A stretch of 64,000 nucleotides of DNA from Gigaspora margarita (GCA_009809945.1 WTPW01001651.1:51155-115154); one strand, 5' to 3'. Numbered from the stretch's first letter, positions 23,220-35,579 are shown. Numbers and translations are program-made. The notes: generated by a model not told the origin, from the sequence alone.

Positions 23220-23900
23220 TCAGTAACCATACCAAAAGGGCTTTTTGTTCCTCTTGATGAAGCCTAACATCCCTTCTTCCACCAAAATTTCTGTCTCTTT
23301 ATGTTTCTCCAAAAACTTCTCCTTTTGTATTTCCTTACCTCCCTTTGAACCTTCTGTTGCCTTCTTTCTTTTACACTTCTTTTTCTCTTTTTTGCCATTA
23401 ATCTTTTTTTTCTGTTTGTTTTTTTGTGCAATGCCCAATTCTTCTTCCCATTCGTTCACCATCTGACAATGATCTTTTCAGATTATCTCGAAGAAACCAT
23501 TTCAAACTATATTTAAAATATCTTCAATGATTTGATTTGTTAGTTTATTGGACCGGAAGTGCTTTTGAATTTTCTTCTGGGCTTTGTGACAGAACAACCC
23601 CTTGATTAGACCTATTCGTGCACTAACAATTTCCTCATGTTCTTTTCCAAAAACTAGTTGCGCTAATTTCTGTTTGGTTAGTCTTTTCTGAACATCTTTT
23701 GACAAATTGTTCCAGGTGACCTCAGCAGCTACTGATTGGATACTCCATCATGAAGTTTCATAACTTATACAATTCGCTAAATGTTCGTGCACCTCCTTTA
23801 TATTTGCATTACAAGATAGACAATTTGGGGCCTTATAGAGATCTGGTCTTCTTTTATTTAACGAGACAAGCAGGGGAAGATTTTCTGACAGACACTTAAT
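23220..23900 (-). pseudogene. LINE ORF2 C-terminal region: zinc motif and Lys-rich tail
   Basis: Reading on the minus strand, the segment at about 23765-23830 encodes CLSCNANIKEVHEHLANC, a C-x2-C-x8-H-x4-C type motif common at the end of LINE ORF2. It is followed by a frame at 23705-23502 (containing KRLTKQKLAQLVFGKE) and a final frame 23462-23220 very rich in Lys and Glu and ending WYGY. The Lys-rich tail could act in nucleic-acid binding or nuclear entry. A comparable Lys-rich end is seen in the plus-strand relic at 57.1 kb, which supports this as real LINE coding sequence. Confidence 0.65.
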
Positions 23901-24038
23901 AATAAAACATGCTTTCTTACTTTTCCTAAGTGTTGTGCCTCGTATTCCGGTTATCTCTTTAAGCTTTTTCCAGAAAAAGGACCAGCTTTTGTCATTGTAT
24001 CTATCTTCTTGGACTAAACTAGATGCTATTTATGATTG

Positions 24039-25941
24039 TCACCATTTAGCACCTATGTACATATTATTCAGTGTTTTTATAAAAGCTCGCGGAGATGCCT
24101 CTACTAGCCAATTTTTCCAATACAAGACACTTTGAAATCTTGAATTTTCTCTTACGTTTACTTGAATTTTCTCTGATACCATACAGCCTTTTTTTGCAAG
24201 TTTATCCGCAAAGTCATTCCACTTGTTATTACTATAGCTCTTGATCTTATTAAGCTCTAGGGTAATGTCTTTTGTTTTGATCAGATCTACAATTTTTTCT
24301 ACTAAAAGAAAATTGGGCCTCTTTTGTGCCTTGCTTGTTGGTTCGAGAGAAAAACCTACTTCAATTGCACAGATCGCTGCCTCACTGTCCGTATATACTA
24401 TAGCTTCTGACGAGATTGAAATTGTTAAGAGCATAGTCCATATTGCTACTAGCTCTGCCTTTGTCGATGATGGCTATTGCGATACTCTAATTGACATTGT
24501 ATCCAAAATTTCACTTTTCATATTATTCAGCTGAACCCATCCTGCTCCCATCATACATTAAGGACATATTTTCTACCAAAGAACTGTCTGTATAAAAAAT
24601 AAACCTACTGTAACTTCTATCTAAATTTTTCCTAAGACTATTTACTAAAAGAAATTCTGTTTCACTCTCTAGCTTTTCTTTTAAAATTAACTCCATTTCT
24701 ATACTATTTACCATTTTAATACTACTAAAAACTCGTTCTTCTAAATTCATGTTATTTACTTTCTTTCTTTTTCTTATACCTGGGACCATATCTGACGTTA
24801 TCAAAAATTTCTGTTTTTCATTTTTCCTGAAGGGTCTAGGGAGAACTCCTGTAATATCTTCCTTTTTGATTTGTCTTGTACATATATCTTTTTCTTTTTC
24901 TACATCTATTTGGCAACCTTTACATTTGGAAATACAAATATTCGTTGTATCTTGAAGTGGATTGTCAGACCAATATTCAACTATCAGATCTTTTTTCCTT
25001 TTCTGAATTATTCGACCAAAATTCTGATTGCTATGTTTTGACTTAAACGCAACCCAATCTTTCACTTTTTGATCCTCAGAGATAAAGATCGTCCTGAGTT
25101 CCAGTGCTAGTGTATTAGAATTCAGTGCATTGAGATATGCTACAACTTCTCTTGTAGTTGGGTTTCTGATCACCTTCTTTTCTATTTTGGCAAACCAGTG
25201 AGCTTTCTTTCCTTGAATAGGAAGGCCTAAGACTTTTTTTAACTGTTGCCATGTGATCAGAACCTTACTTCCCGAGTCCATTAATTGTCCTATATATGTT
25301 AGATTGAGCTTGTTAACATGCTTGTATGATTGATAGAAGCACTTAGATGATAGAAAACTCCTAATCATTGGCAAATGTCTTTCTGAAGTAATAATATCTT
25401 CTGTGAGTGCTATTTCTAGGTTTCTTTCTCTTGCTTTAATAAGAATTGAGCAATCTAAATTGCTTTTCCACAATTTTTCTAGAATTACTATATCCGACTC
25501 GTTAACAGATCTTTCGCTTATTGCTGCTAAAAACCAGCCTTGCATTATACGTTTCTTTGCAAAATTTGCTTCGATACCCATACTGTTTAGCCTATAGATG
25601 AGACTTGTTATTTGTCTTGCAAAAACTTCGTTGCTCAGTTTCTTACAGTTGCCAAGGTTTTTGTGCGTGACTAGGAAATTACTTGTTGTACATGCAAACT
25701 CTATTTTGTTCTTCACTAGCCTTATGAAGGGTTGATGAATTGCATTTAAGGCCCTTTGTGGGAGATTAACTATTTGTAAAATATAGCTTAGTTTAGAAAG
25801 AATACACATATTATTGATATATGAAAGTTGGCTAATTAAAAGCTTTTTGTAATAAAGTGTTTCGCAAAATTGCTGCGTGATCCACCTTGCTTTTGCTTTG
25901 ATGTGCTTCTCATTCCTTGTCTGGTTTAGCCATACACCCAA
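24039..25941 (-). pseudogene. LINE ORF2: RT thumb/linker and RNase H (frameshifted)
   Basis: The long frame 25941-24523 begins GVWLNQTRNEKH, the usual continuation of the LINE RT domain (LGVWLN), then runs through ITQQFCETLYYKKLLISQLSYI and a linker with CISKCKGC (an extra zinc-type motif), and ends in FIFYTDSSL, the first strand of RNase H with its catalytic Asp. After a frameshift the RNase H continues at 24434-24039 with IVYTDSEAAICAIEVG (second catalytic Asp in YTDSEAA) and ends near KNTLNNMYIGAKW-like sequence. Domain identity rests on these motifs and their order. The frameshift between the two RNase H parts disables this copy. Confidence 0.8.
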
Positions 25942-27193
25942 AAACTGTACTAAAGTATTTTTTTTCTCTGCTATAGTTTTGTTTTGAGATAATAAGATTG
26001 ACTTCTCCTCTTTTGAGTTAAGAACTACTAGCTTAGATTTTTGGAGGTTAATTTTAATGTCATTTATCTTGTAAAATTCTTCTGCAATCTTAATTATCTT
26101 TTCTAGTTGTTGTTTATTACTAGCTACCTATATTGTATCATCTGCGTATGCGATCGCTGCACATCAAGTTAAGTAGTTGTTGAGGTATGCTTTATATTTC
26201 GCTAAGCTCAAATCATAGCCCAGATCAGTTTCACGTTGCATGTAAAAGAGAAGCGGGTCGTAGAAAATTCTCCAACCAGGGGTGATATTACTTCCCCCTG
26301 GTCTATTCCGTCTATAGCTTTAAAGCCTGTATTGAGTCCTAGGGCTATGATAATCTTAATTTGCCGCTCCTCAAATAGGTCTAGGATAAAATTAATTGAA
26401 GTGGCTAGTAGCTTCAAACGTAAAAGAGCCCTTTCTAGTATTACTAGCGAAACTGAGTCAAAAGCTTTTTGCATGTCTTGCAAAAGTATCCACAACTCCT
26501 TCTTCTTTTCTGCTGCTTCTTCTATTATTGAGTTTAAGATGTGTATAGGGGCCTCTGTCGAGCAACTGGGAAGTCCCGCAAAATTGTATCCTTTAAGTAC
26601 CATGTTCTCTTTGAAAATCTTGGATAGGCGTGATGTAAAGATTTTTGTGACATACTTTCTAAAAGTTTCTAAAAGTGCGATAGGTTTTATATTATTGAGG
26701 TTATAACCCCAATCTTCATTTTTGGGGATCGCATAAAGCTGAGCCATTTTCCACTTATTTGGAACTAAACCGGTTCTTATACATGCTGAGGCATAGTTTC
26801 TAAAAATAGCATGCGTTTTGCTACCTGCATTTTTAATTAGAATATAACTTATTCCTGAAATGCCCGGTGCTGATTTCAAACTCAGACTACTTAACATCTG
26901 TTTCCATTCTTCCTCTAAGATTTCTTCCAAAAGATTCTCATATAAACTCTCTTGGTATAACTAGTGGGTTTATAGATTTCTGCCCACTTTTGGGTTAGCA
27001 GATTTGGCCTTACATTTCTCTTTTGATACTGGTTCTGAAAATGCTTTTCCGTTATAGACATGACTTCTTCAGGTTTTGTAATGAGCTCTCGACTATGATC
27101 TTGTTTTTCTAATACTAGCTTGTTGATTATGATTTTGTTATATGGTTTATTTAGGAGACTCACTAACATCTGGCCTTGGTTGTTGACTATCAT
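25942..27193 (-). pseudogene. LINE ORF2: reverse transcriptase core
   Basis: The minus-strand frame 26930-26208 contains SLKSAPGISGISY (RT motif 0/1), LVPNKWKMAQLYAIPKNED (motif 1), IKPIALLETFRK (motif 2; usually RPI), LQDMQKAFDSVS (motif A, Asp of DMQKAFD) and GIDQGEVISPL (motif B; usual form G-x-x-QG-x-x-xSP). The catalytic YADD of motif C is encoded at 26137-26148 in a different frame and is followed five codons later by a TAG at 26128-26130. The N-terminal frame 27193-26915 (KPEEVMSITEKHFQNQYQKR) is the usual linker ahead of RT. At least two frame changes and one stop make this a dead copy. Assignment as LINE RT is secure. Confidence 0.88.
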
Positions 27194-27357
27194 TTCACAA
27201 TGCTTCTCGACTTTTTCCTGGATTTCCTTGTTTCTGCTACTAGTATTCTCCGTTAAGCACTTTTTCTCTAGAATTTTTTTTCAGCCACGCAGATCCTGTT
27301 CTCCCTCCTCCAAACTTTGTGGCTGTAATAATCCTATCTCTAGGTCTAGCTTTTTAT

Positions 27358-28608
27358 TTATATACAATATATTGTTATTGCTAAAACTACTGTATTACTA
27401 TTTAGCTGAGACACTTTGCCATCACGGATACTTCTAATGATTTTGCCCAAAACCAGAATGCTTTTCTCTAGTTCTGTTTTAACTTTGGATTTTTTCCTGC
27501 TACAACCTGTGGTCAAGATTTTCTTCTTTGGTAATGTTTGGTTGGCTGCTTTTATTATTGCATTTTGAATAATGTCCCAAAGATGGTCTAATTCTTTTTT
27601 TCCTGTATTATTGTTCATTTCTTCTCCCTCTAAATTATTGAAATCCTGATTTCCTTCTAGTAGTTTTTGAAGCAGCATGGCATAATTTTCCCAATCTTCT
27701 TCGCTCGCTTTATCATACAGGTAAATTGTTCTCTTCTGTCCACGTTGCTTTATTGTAGACAAACTCTTTTTCTCTATTAAATGCCCAAGGTAAATTTTTG
27801 CTATGACTGCGTTATGATCACTGTTCGTCCATGTACTCATATCTTTTATTTTAGCCTCCATTAGTTCTAAACTGAGCTCTCTCGAGATCCAGATTTGATC
27901 TATTCTTGAACCCTGATCCCGTCTTGCCTATGTGTATTCCTTGCTATCTGAATTGAGTACACGGTATGAGTCTATAAAGTCTTGTTTGTTTAGCCATTTA
28001 TATAATGGAAGTCTTTTGTGCTAAGAACTTGGAACTTTTCTATTGAGCATTTGGTCTAGAACATGATTGAAATCACCCATAATAATATATTGATTCCTTT
28101 GAGAACCATGGGCCACTTTCATGACAATTTTTTGTTGAACTAATTTTGCAATTTCTCTATTATTTGGTGGTAAATAGACTAATATAATTATTAACTCTAA
28201 TTGTTTAAAGAGAAAGGTTGCTTCTAAATAAAATAGTAATTCCTGTTTAATTTGACCCAAATGTCTTTTCCACTTTTTATTAATCAAAAGTCCAACTCCT
28301 GAACCTTTTTTCTTTTCTTTCTCCATATTTGACCAAAAACCAACAAAGTTTTTCTTATTATAATTCAAAAAAGCTCCTTCCTTGTTGGTAATATTTGTTT
28401 CTACGATACCTAAAATATCTATATCCTCTTCTATTGCCCATTCCGAAATTATAACACTTTTAAAAGGATTACTCTTAAGCCCATTAACATTGTGACATCC
28501 CACTTTGAGAAATTGATCATTATCTACTTGAGGGCTTATTAAATGACTAGCATCGTTATTATTATTTTTTTTAACATTGTGAACTAAGGATACCACCTGT
28601 GAGTGCAA
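27358..28608 (-). pseudogene. LINE ORF2: exonuclease-endonuclease-phosphatase type endonuclease
   Basis: The frame 28608-28021 carries GCHNVNGLKSN (Asn motif), DIDILGIVETNITNKEG (catalytic Glu), GSGVGLLINKKW, VYLPPNN and IIMGDFNHVLD (Asp/Asn motif). After a break the frame 27861-27358 supplies SDHNAVIAKI, the final SDH motif with the catalytic His. This order is that of the apurinic-like endonuclease which nicks the target for target-primed reverse transcription. The fold is complete in motifs but split by a frame change at about 28020-27860. Confidence 0.85.
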
Positions 28609-28652
28609 GCCTGTAGGCTTGCTTGTGTCTATTGATTCACCCTTGGTGAATA

Positions 28653-29810
28653 TTAGAAGCGATAGGGAACATAAGTTTTCTGTCTTTCTTCAATATTTTG
28701 GAGTCTTCTAAGGATTTCGTCGAGTACTTTGTTTTGGTTTAATATATTCTGAGCTGAATTTAAAGATGTCAGGGCCTTTCGAGTACTATTGCGAGATCTT
28801 GATGTACTGGTCTGTCTGCTTATTATACTTTCTGTGACTTTCCTCTTTTTCTCTTGTACTCTTCCGAAAGATGTATCCAATAGGTTTTTTTTGTATGACC
28901 TGCGGTTTTCATACTTTGAACTACCTTTATAATTGAAGTTTTCTTCTGCACTTCTGTGTCATTTTGATGTAGCTGATGTGTTCTTTTGATTTGAACCACT
29001 CCAATTGAGCCTAGTATTGTAATACCAAGCTACATTTTCTGTTGCCATGTTTAGATCTTCTTGACTTTTAAAATATACGAAAGCAACACTTCTTTGATTT
29101 CCATTGCTATTTTTTGGAATAAAAACTACTTTTGCTTTCATTCTTCCTAGTTGTCATAGTAAAGTAGCTTCCAATGCTATGTGCGAGATTCCTCTTAAAA
29201 CTGCCCTATGCTCTTTCTTTTTCTTTAGGAGCTCTGCATCAAATTTACCAGGTGTTAGTCTGCATAAATTTCCTTCTTCATAGTGCAAAGACCATAAACT
29301 TCCTAAATTTTCTTTTTTTTTCTTATTTCTGCACTGTATACTGATGAAAACTGCTCTTGTTTTGTCGAAATCTCTTCATTCTGTAGCTGTAATTTTTCCA
29401 AAATGACTAAAGCAGCGCCTAATTTTTGCTAATCTTGAGCTTGCCAGAAGGTCCCATAGTATTAATCTCATTTGTAAATCTAATTTTATATTGTTGTAAC
29501 CACTATCTACTACTATTTTGTCCTTGTCTTCTATATTTAAATTTGCTTTTGATACAAGGGCTTCTTCTAATACTGATTCTTTACCTTTGTCTGTTTTGTC
29601 TTTAAAAAATTTTTCTTTTTTATTGAAAAGGCTAATCATTTCTTTGGTATCTTCTACTCCGTAATCCAAACATCCACACTCTGCATATAGTAGTGCAGCC
29701 TTATTTTCTGCTTCTTCTAGGATTTCTCCTGATAAAACTTCTAATTCACTTTCATTTAAAATCATCTCTGCAACTTTAATTCCTAAATATAATTTTTTTA
29801 AAAATAACAA
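28653..29810 (-). pseudogene. LINE ORF1: RRM-like nucleic-acid-binding protein
   Basis: Three minus-strand frames (29810-29376, 29141-28959, 28880-28653) form a broken ORF1. The first ends LLASSRLAKIRRCFSHFGKI and the second has KVVFIPKNSNGNQRSVAFVY followed by FKSQEDLNMATE, resembling beta-1/alpha-1 and the RNP-1 strand (R-S-V-A-F-V-Y-F) of an RNA recognition motif. The third is Ser/Arg/Lys-rich with a short helical end (DEILRRLQNIEERQ). The equivalent protein of the second LINE (38458-38748) shows QSAVVIFKDQKDL at the same place, which supports the RRM reading. LINE ORF1 proteins bind the element RNA. Confidence 0.65.
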
Positions 29811-29894
29811 ATTTTGAGATTATATAATCAAATATGATTGGTAATATTGTAGAATAAATTCTAATTGGTTAAAAAATATATAACTAATTTTTTA

Positions 29895-30155
29895 TTTTTT
29901 ATTTTTTTTTTTTTTATGTCAAGTACAGGAATAGAATAGTAAGTTACAATTATATCAGGATAATATATAAAGAAATACTATATTTAAAATTCCTAACTAA
30001 TCATCTACTAATCTATGCAATAGAGCAAGCCTATCACTTGCAGTCAGGGCTAACTATTAAACCGCTACAGAAAAAAGATATGACATTTCACTTTATACTT
30101 TTCTATTTTAAACTAAAAGATTGAATTTCTAGTTTAAGAAGGCTAGAGGAAACCA
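29895..30155 (-). mobile_element. Short retroposon with A-rich tail and 15-bp TSD
   Basis: Perfect direct repeats ATAACTAATTTTTTA lie at 29880-29894 and 30156-30170. On the minus strand the insert ends in an A-rich tail (T tract 29895-29917). Its middle contains GTAGCGGTTTAATAGTTAGC and CTGACTGCAAGTGATAGG, which read like the 5' half of a tRNA (A-box region), but a good B box is missing, so it may be a decayed or 5'-extended tRNA-type SINE. About 240 bp. It sits just upstream of LINE ORF1. Confidence 0.65.
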
Positions 30156-30511
30156 ATAACTAATTTTTTAAATATATTTAAACTTCTAAATATTATAACT
30201 CTTTATAATTATAAATTAAATAATTTATTTCAATAAAATTGTAGCTTTAAATAAAGACAACAAATTTGTTAAAAAAAATTTTGTCAAAATTATTGTTCTT
30301 AAATTATAAATATTGGATTTTTTTTGCTATCTAGTATATATTTGATATATATTAAATATTCAATAAATATTCAATGAATATTTGAATATTCATTCAAAAT
30401 TTGAATGAATATTCAAATATTAACAAGATTGACCAAATGAATATTCAAATATTAACAAGATTGACCAAATGAATATTTGAAATCTAATTTTTTGAACGAT
30501 TAAGATCTCTA

Positions 30512-31060
30512 CTCCTAAGAATATTTGGATCTGAATGCTGTCAGTTGGTGAAGTACTACTATGTCTCCAATTGCTGTTTGAAAGCAAAAAAAAAAGTTTA
30601 TACTATACATGTACAGTATAATGATTAATACCCAAGTAACTTATTTGTTACATACTATATTACCATATTATTTTCTGAATTTGCTCTTTAAATAAAGTCT
30701 TTAGAGATACTGATCTATACTGATCTTTTTTCACTAAAGACATATGAAGAGGTAAAAATACTTTAAGATGGTTTTAAAAAAAATTTATTGTATAAAACTA
30801 AGAATTGCCAATTGATAATATGGTTTTTCATAGTAAGGATTACTTTAAAAATTTTATTTTATATTGTATAACCTAGTGATCTTCAAGCCAATCAAATCGA
30901 ATGTCCGCCATGCTAATCAGAATTGAATAAACTTTTTTTTGTTAGATGCTCCTCACTGAAAGCTTAATTTTAAAAAAAAAGTTCATTCAAATTGAACTAC
31001 TGGATGCCAAGATAATTTCCAAAAACTGTTTTTTGCTTCTTAAATTTTAGGTGTTTTTGC
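30512..31060. other. Spacer between two LINEs
   Basis: No gene or defined element seen. The 3' end of the second LINE must fall near or within this region, but I found no tail. Confidence 0.35.
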
Positions 31061-32703
31061 TAAAAAATTTCTAGTATGACTTCTATACTAGAAGTTCGGG
31101 TTCCTTCTACGATCTTCATTATCTATATCACATTTTCCATTTTTAGAATTTTACTTTTCTCTATATGCTACAAGCCTTTTCTAATATTTCTAATCGCTAT
31201 TTCACTGTCCGTATATATTTCTATCTGTTTCTCTAGTGGCATTGTTAGCAAGACAGCCCATATTGCCATTAATTTTGCTAGAGTTGAACTTGGTCATCCT
31301 TCTAACCTAAAGCTATTTCTTCTTCTGACCAGTCTTGTACTTCATTTACTTGAACCCATCCAAGACCTATATTTCTTTTCATTGCACCTTCTTTGGGCTT
31401 TGATTTGATCACATCATCCGTGCATATTATGTACTTTTCTTTATCTCTTGTCTTATTCCTTTCTAGCATTTGCACTATCTTCTTCTCAACATTTTTTCTT
31501 ATTTTCTGCCTTTTGATAATTTTTACTTCTAGTTCTGCTATTATCTCTAGGCTTCTAAATTCTCTTTCGTCAACTTTTTACTCTTTTGTTTTTTGTCTTT
31601 TTCTCCAGTTAACCTAGCAAAGTCTTTATCTTGTTTTTCTTCTTTTCTATATTGTCTCTGGGTATCACCTTTACCTTATTGCTTAATCTAATCTAGTATT
31701 GACAATGTTTATCACTTTTTACCATTCTATCGTCTATTTTTGCGCATCTTTCGCATTTGCTAATCTCTGTTGCTACCTTCTTATCTAAGCACTATGTCTG
31801 CTAATGCTCTACTAGAATTTCTCTCCTTTTTTTCTTTATTACCTTATCTACCTTTTTTTTTCCTCCTTGGAAGCTGTATACTATCCATTTTTTTCTTCTT
31901 TTGTCTTTCAAAACTTTCTCCCACTCTACTTTTAAGGCTTAGGGATTATTACTGGCTGTTTAAAAAGCTCTTTAACCTTTCTATTATCTAGTGATTTTAG
32001 GACCTTTGCTTTTATATCTTTGAACTATTCTGCCTTTTTTTCCTTACTCGATAGACCTCAGTAGCCTTTGTACTACTGCCAAGTGATCATTCTTTCACCA
32101 TCTAAATTAAGTAGTTGGTATAAATAGATTAGGCTGGCTTCTCCCATTTTGGAACTATTCTTTTTCCACTTTTACTTTTCCACTAGTTCTTGTATTCTAG
32201 TGCTATGCCCGAATACTATCCATAGCTTACTTTCTGTTTAGATATTTATCTCTAGATTTTTTCCCTTTATAATTACTAAACAGACCAAGTTGTCATGCTA
32301 GCATGCTTTATTACATGGCAGGCTATCTATTTCCTATACGTCTCCTATTAGACCTGCTCTCTGATAGTCTTGGGTTATTCTTAACTTCATTAACTAGCCA
32401 AGACTATCCTGTCTATTTAATCTATTTATTAGCCACTTATTTGTTTCATTGTTACTTCTTGCTGGAGCATTCTGTAGCTACCAAGATCTTTGTGTACCAT
32501 TATACAGTTTTCTAATGTTCTTAGTAAATTACTTTTTTGTTTTGCTAACCATATTATTGGCTAATGTATCTTGTTTAACTCTCTTTCTAATATCTTTGTT
32601 AGTTGTAGCATATAGCTTAATTTTGGTATTATTACCATATTGTTTATATATACAATTTGGCTTGATGTCATTCTTTTGTACCTTAGATCTCTTACTGTTT
32701 GGC

Positions 32704-33363
32704 TTATTTTGCCTTCTTTTTTATTAGCTTTTCTCGTATTCTATTGTTTAACCAGATCACCAACAACTTTATAATCTTATTTTTTGATTCTTCTTTTATA
32801 GTACTCTTTCTGAACATTATTTCTCTTTCTTCTGGCTTGGTCTTCGTGTTCATTACTACTAGTTTTGACTTGGATTTATTTATTTTTATATCATTTGCTC
32901 GGAGAAACTTTTTCGCTATTAATATTATTTTTGTCAATTGTTCTTTACTATTCACGATCCAAGTCATATCATTGGTATATACTATTACCGCCTGCTAGTA
33001 ACTTGTAATATTGTTACAGTAAATTCTTTAACTTGTACTTTGCTTCACTATATAGCCTAGCTTTTCTTCTTTCTGTACTTTCTCTAGCAGGAGGTTATAG
33101 AATAGTTACCATATTAGTAGAAATATCACCTCTTTCTGATCTATTCTGTCTCCTGCTATTATTTCTTTAGTTAGACCATAGATAGTTATTATTTTAAGCT
33201 GCTCTTGTGAAACAGGTTTAGGATATATTTTGTTGTACGCTCTGGTACTTTGACTCTTCAGAGTGCTAATTCTATACTTTCTAATAGCACTAAGTTAAAT
33301 GCTTTCTTCATGTCCTATAGGAGTATCCATACCTCTTTATTTTTTCTTTTGCCTCTTCCATTA
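32704..33363 (-). pseudogene. LINE 2 RT palm end and thumb, catalytic motif mutated
   Basis: The frame 32967-32704 reads [20 protein letters not shown], then [19 protein letters not shown] and LLVIWLNNR, aligning with the first LINE (VASNKQQLEKIIKIAEEFYK, NDIKINLQKSKLVVLNSKE, LGVWLN). Directly upstream the catalytic box at 32968-32979 reads YTND where the first LINE has YADD, so the first catalytic Asp is lost. Numerous stops lie between here and motif B. Confidence 0.75.
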
Positions 33364-33518
33364 GGGAAGTGACAAAAATCAGGTGATTTTTTAGAGGAGA
33401 AGGGGGGTAAAAAATGTTGAAATTATATATAGGAACCTGACCAAATTTATATTAAGGAGAGGGGAAGGAGAGGTAGACCTCTAATAAAAAATAATCAGGT
33501 AATTAATAACATGGCCCT
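33364..33518 (+). mobile_element. TA-flanked MITE, family A, copy 3 (inside LINE 2)
   Basis: Starts GGGAAGTGACAAAAATCAGG, ends TTAATAACATGGCCCT, flanked by TA. The LINE sequence resumes on both sides: GCCTCTTCCATTA before and TTTAGTATGTGTACCGG after correspond to contiguous sequence at about 26510-26560 of the first LINE, so both the insertion point and the TA duplication are well defined. Confidence 0.82.
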
Positions 33519-33926
33519 TATCATATTTAGTATGTGTACCGGCTATTCTGTGGAGTTCCTAGAAAGCCTAGTATAGTTTGGTCCCTTGAGAATTTCTCTT
33601 TCTACAAATACTTTAGCAAGTCTTCTTGTTATAACTTTTGTCACAACTTTTTTGAAAGTTTCAATTAGTGCTATCGTATGAATAATTTTTAGACTTATCC
33701 CCACTCTATGTTCTTAGCTATTGGATATACTTGGGCAATCTTCTACTTTGCTAGTATCTCTCCCGTTTTAATGCATAAGTTTATAAGGCCTCTAAAAATC
33801 TGTTGTGTTTTCTCACTTGCATGTTTAATTTACATATAGATTATGCTCAAAATTCCTGAAGCAGTTCCTACTTTTAGCTCTTCTAGCACCTCTTTCCATT
33901 CTTCTTGCATTATCTCCTCTTCTATT

Positions 33927-34283
33927 TCACCTATACCATTTTTCGTCAATATCTTTCTGAGGCCTGTATATTTCTTTCCATCTCTCTGACATTTCTTCTA
34001 ACCTAGTTGCTCTTTTTCTAAATTGGTTCTCATAGTGTGCCACTATACTTTTTCTTACTGCTTCTGGTTCTGTCTTTAGTACTGACTTCTTTTCTCTCTG
34101 TTCCATATACCTATCAAGTACTAATTTCTTATATAGTCTATTCAGCAAGTTAGCAATCATTTTTCTTTGGTTGGTTTTGATTATTGTGCATCTTTTGTCT
34201 ATGCTTTCTTCAATTTGCCTTCTTTGCTCTTGCTTCCACTCTGTCTTTCTTCTTTCTTGTAAGATCTTTTGCCACCCTTTCAT
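33927..34283 (-). pseudogene. LINE 2 linker between endonuclease and RT
   Basis: A 118-codon minus-strand frame, Arg/Lys/Glu-rich, with MIANLLNRLYKKLVLDRYM and KTEPEAVRKSIVAHYENQF then RKR. It aligns with LVSLLNKPYNKIIINKLVLE and TKPEEVMSITEKHFQNQYQK in the first LINE at 27193-26915. The last part (SERWKEIYRPQKD) parallels TQKWAEIYKPTS. This segment links endonuclease and RT in LINE ORF2 proteins. The many substitutions between the two copies show that they are separate LINE families rather than recent copies of one. Confidence 0.7.
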
Positions 34284-34759
34284 ATTTTCAATCTATGCAT
34301 TAGACCATTGTCTGTATAGCTTTGAAAGGTTCATACCTTTTTTCTCACTTAGTATTCCAATTCTGTCATTGACCTCCAACTTCTCTTCTTCTACAACTGT
34401 TTGTTTTCTTTTTGTTTTCATGTACTTGATCAATCTTTGCATCTCTGTAACATACTTTTCTTGCAACTAGGTTTTTTGGCTGTTTTTTCTGTTTGCTACT
34501 GTATTGTATACCTTTTTCTTAAGTATATGCCTGTTTGCTCCCATTAGTATTGCTGCTTCAATTATATCCCAGGCATAGTTTATTTCTTAATTTGTCTCTC
34601 TACTTTTTGTTCTTCCTGCTGTATTAGAATTAATGCATTTCCTTGCTCTAACTGCTTTTGCATCTCATGTGCATAGTTTTTCTAGTCTTCGATTGTCATC
34701 TGATCATATAGGTAAACTGTTCTCACGTAATCTTTTCTTTTGATATTTGCTTTATTCAT

Positions 34760-35500
34760 ATGTGCCCTCACATGGCCTACTCATATTTCTACTATTATTA
34801 TTTTGTGATTACTTCCTGTGACCTCCTTTGCTCTCTCAATTTTTGCTTTTTGTAGCCCAGATACCAGGCTATCAGACACCTATATATAATATTTCTAATT
34901 ATAGTCTCTTTATTTGATCAGGTGTATCTCTGGTTTGTTGGATGCAGATCTCTGTATGTCTTTGAAGTCTTGCTTCTTCAACTAGTCAAAGACTGGTAGC
35001 CTTTTGTAATTCACTATCTGTGGGTGCATTCTGTCTAGCACATTGTCTGCTATGTGATTAAAATCACCCATAATAGCTATTTGCATCTGTTTTTTCTTTT
35101 TGAAAACAACTTATACGATTCTTTGTTAGAGCTTTTTTATGGCAGTTTTGTCATTTGATGGCATAAATACTTTTATTACTACTAACTCTATCTGCTTTAG
35201 GAATAGTGTAACCTCTATCATATATTCACTTACTCTTTCACTGCACCTATATACTTTTCCTATTGCTCATCTATTAGGATCCCAACTCCTGAGACCAGTA
35301 TCCTTTATATTTCTTGTTTGTACTATATACTAGAAAGTTTTTTTCTCTTTTTGCCATGTTTGTTTTTGTTACTCCTATTATTGCAATACTTTCTTCTTCT
35401 GCTCAATTGAGTAGGCTTTCAAGTTTCTAGCTTTTCAGTTTTGAGTCCATTGATGTTATAACATGCAAGCTTTATCTCTTTTCTATCTTCTTTTTTCTAT
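34760..35500 (-). pseudogene. LINE 2 endonuclease remnants
   Basis: On the minus strand about 35046-35081 encodes MQIAIMGDFNHIADNV, the Asp/Asn motif of the endonuclease. About 34780-34815 encodes GSNHKIIIVEI, the counterpart of SDHNAVIAKI in the first LINE with its catalytic His. Stops and frame changes interrupt the rest, and the N-terminal motif region near 35450 is only faintly recognisable. Confidence 0.65.
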
Positions 35501-35579
35501 TTTTCTTTTAGTAACTCCTTTCTTGTATCTTTTTCTTCTACTTTTCCTTTTCTGCACTTCTCGTTTGTAGAATAGGGAG

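Larger units (their letters stand above)
22945..29815 (-). mobile_element. LINE (non-LTR retrotransposon), near full length, degenerate
   Basis: On the minus strand, from right to left: RRM-like ORF1, apurinic-type endonuclease, reverse transcriptase with YADD, RNase H, a CxxC-H-C motif, a Lys-rich C terminus, about 180 nt of 3' UTR and a poly(A) tail seen as the T tract 22945-23040 (with an assembly gap). Several frameshifts and stops break ORF2, so this copy cannot encode an active enzyme as assembled. A 19-bp TTAAATATTCA(C/A)TAAATAT near match beside each end (left 22924-22942, right about 30346) could be its TSD but lies in repetitive AATATTC sequence. Domain order fits the I/Tad-like group of LINEs with RNase H; exact clade is not determined. 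Confidence 0.88.
22804..30511. repeat. AATATTC-rich TIR element split by the LINE
   Basis: The left flank 22804-22944 (TAGAGGTCTAATC, then AATATTTGAATATTC units) and the right flank 30330-30511 (AATATTCAAATATT units, ending GATTAAGATCTCTA) look like two halves of one palindromic element resembling the AAATCAAATC family in design. The LINE and a small retroposon lie between them. No convincing TSD of the outer element was found, so this pairing is tentative. Confidence 0.4.

Noticed and set aside
31076..33000. Run of plus-strand frames rich in Phe, Leu and Ser
   Set aside because: They lie antisense to LINE 2 (and similar ones to LINE 1 at 24241-26706). The minus strand shows RT and RNase H motifs; the plus-strand proteins show none.
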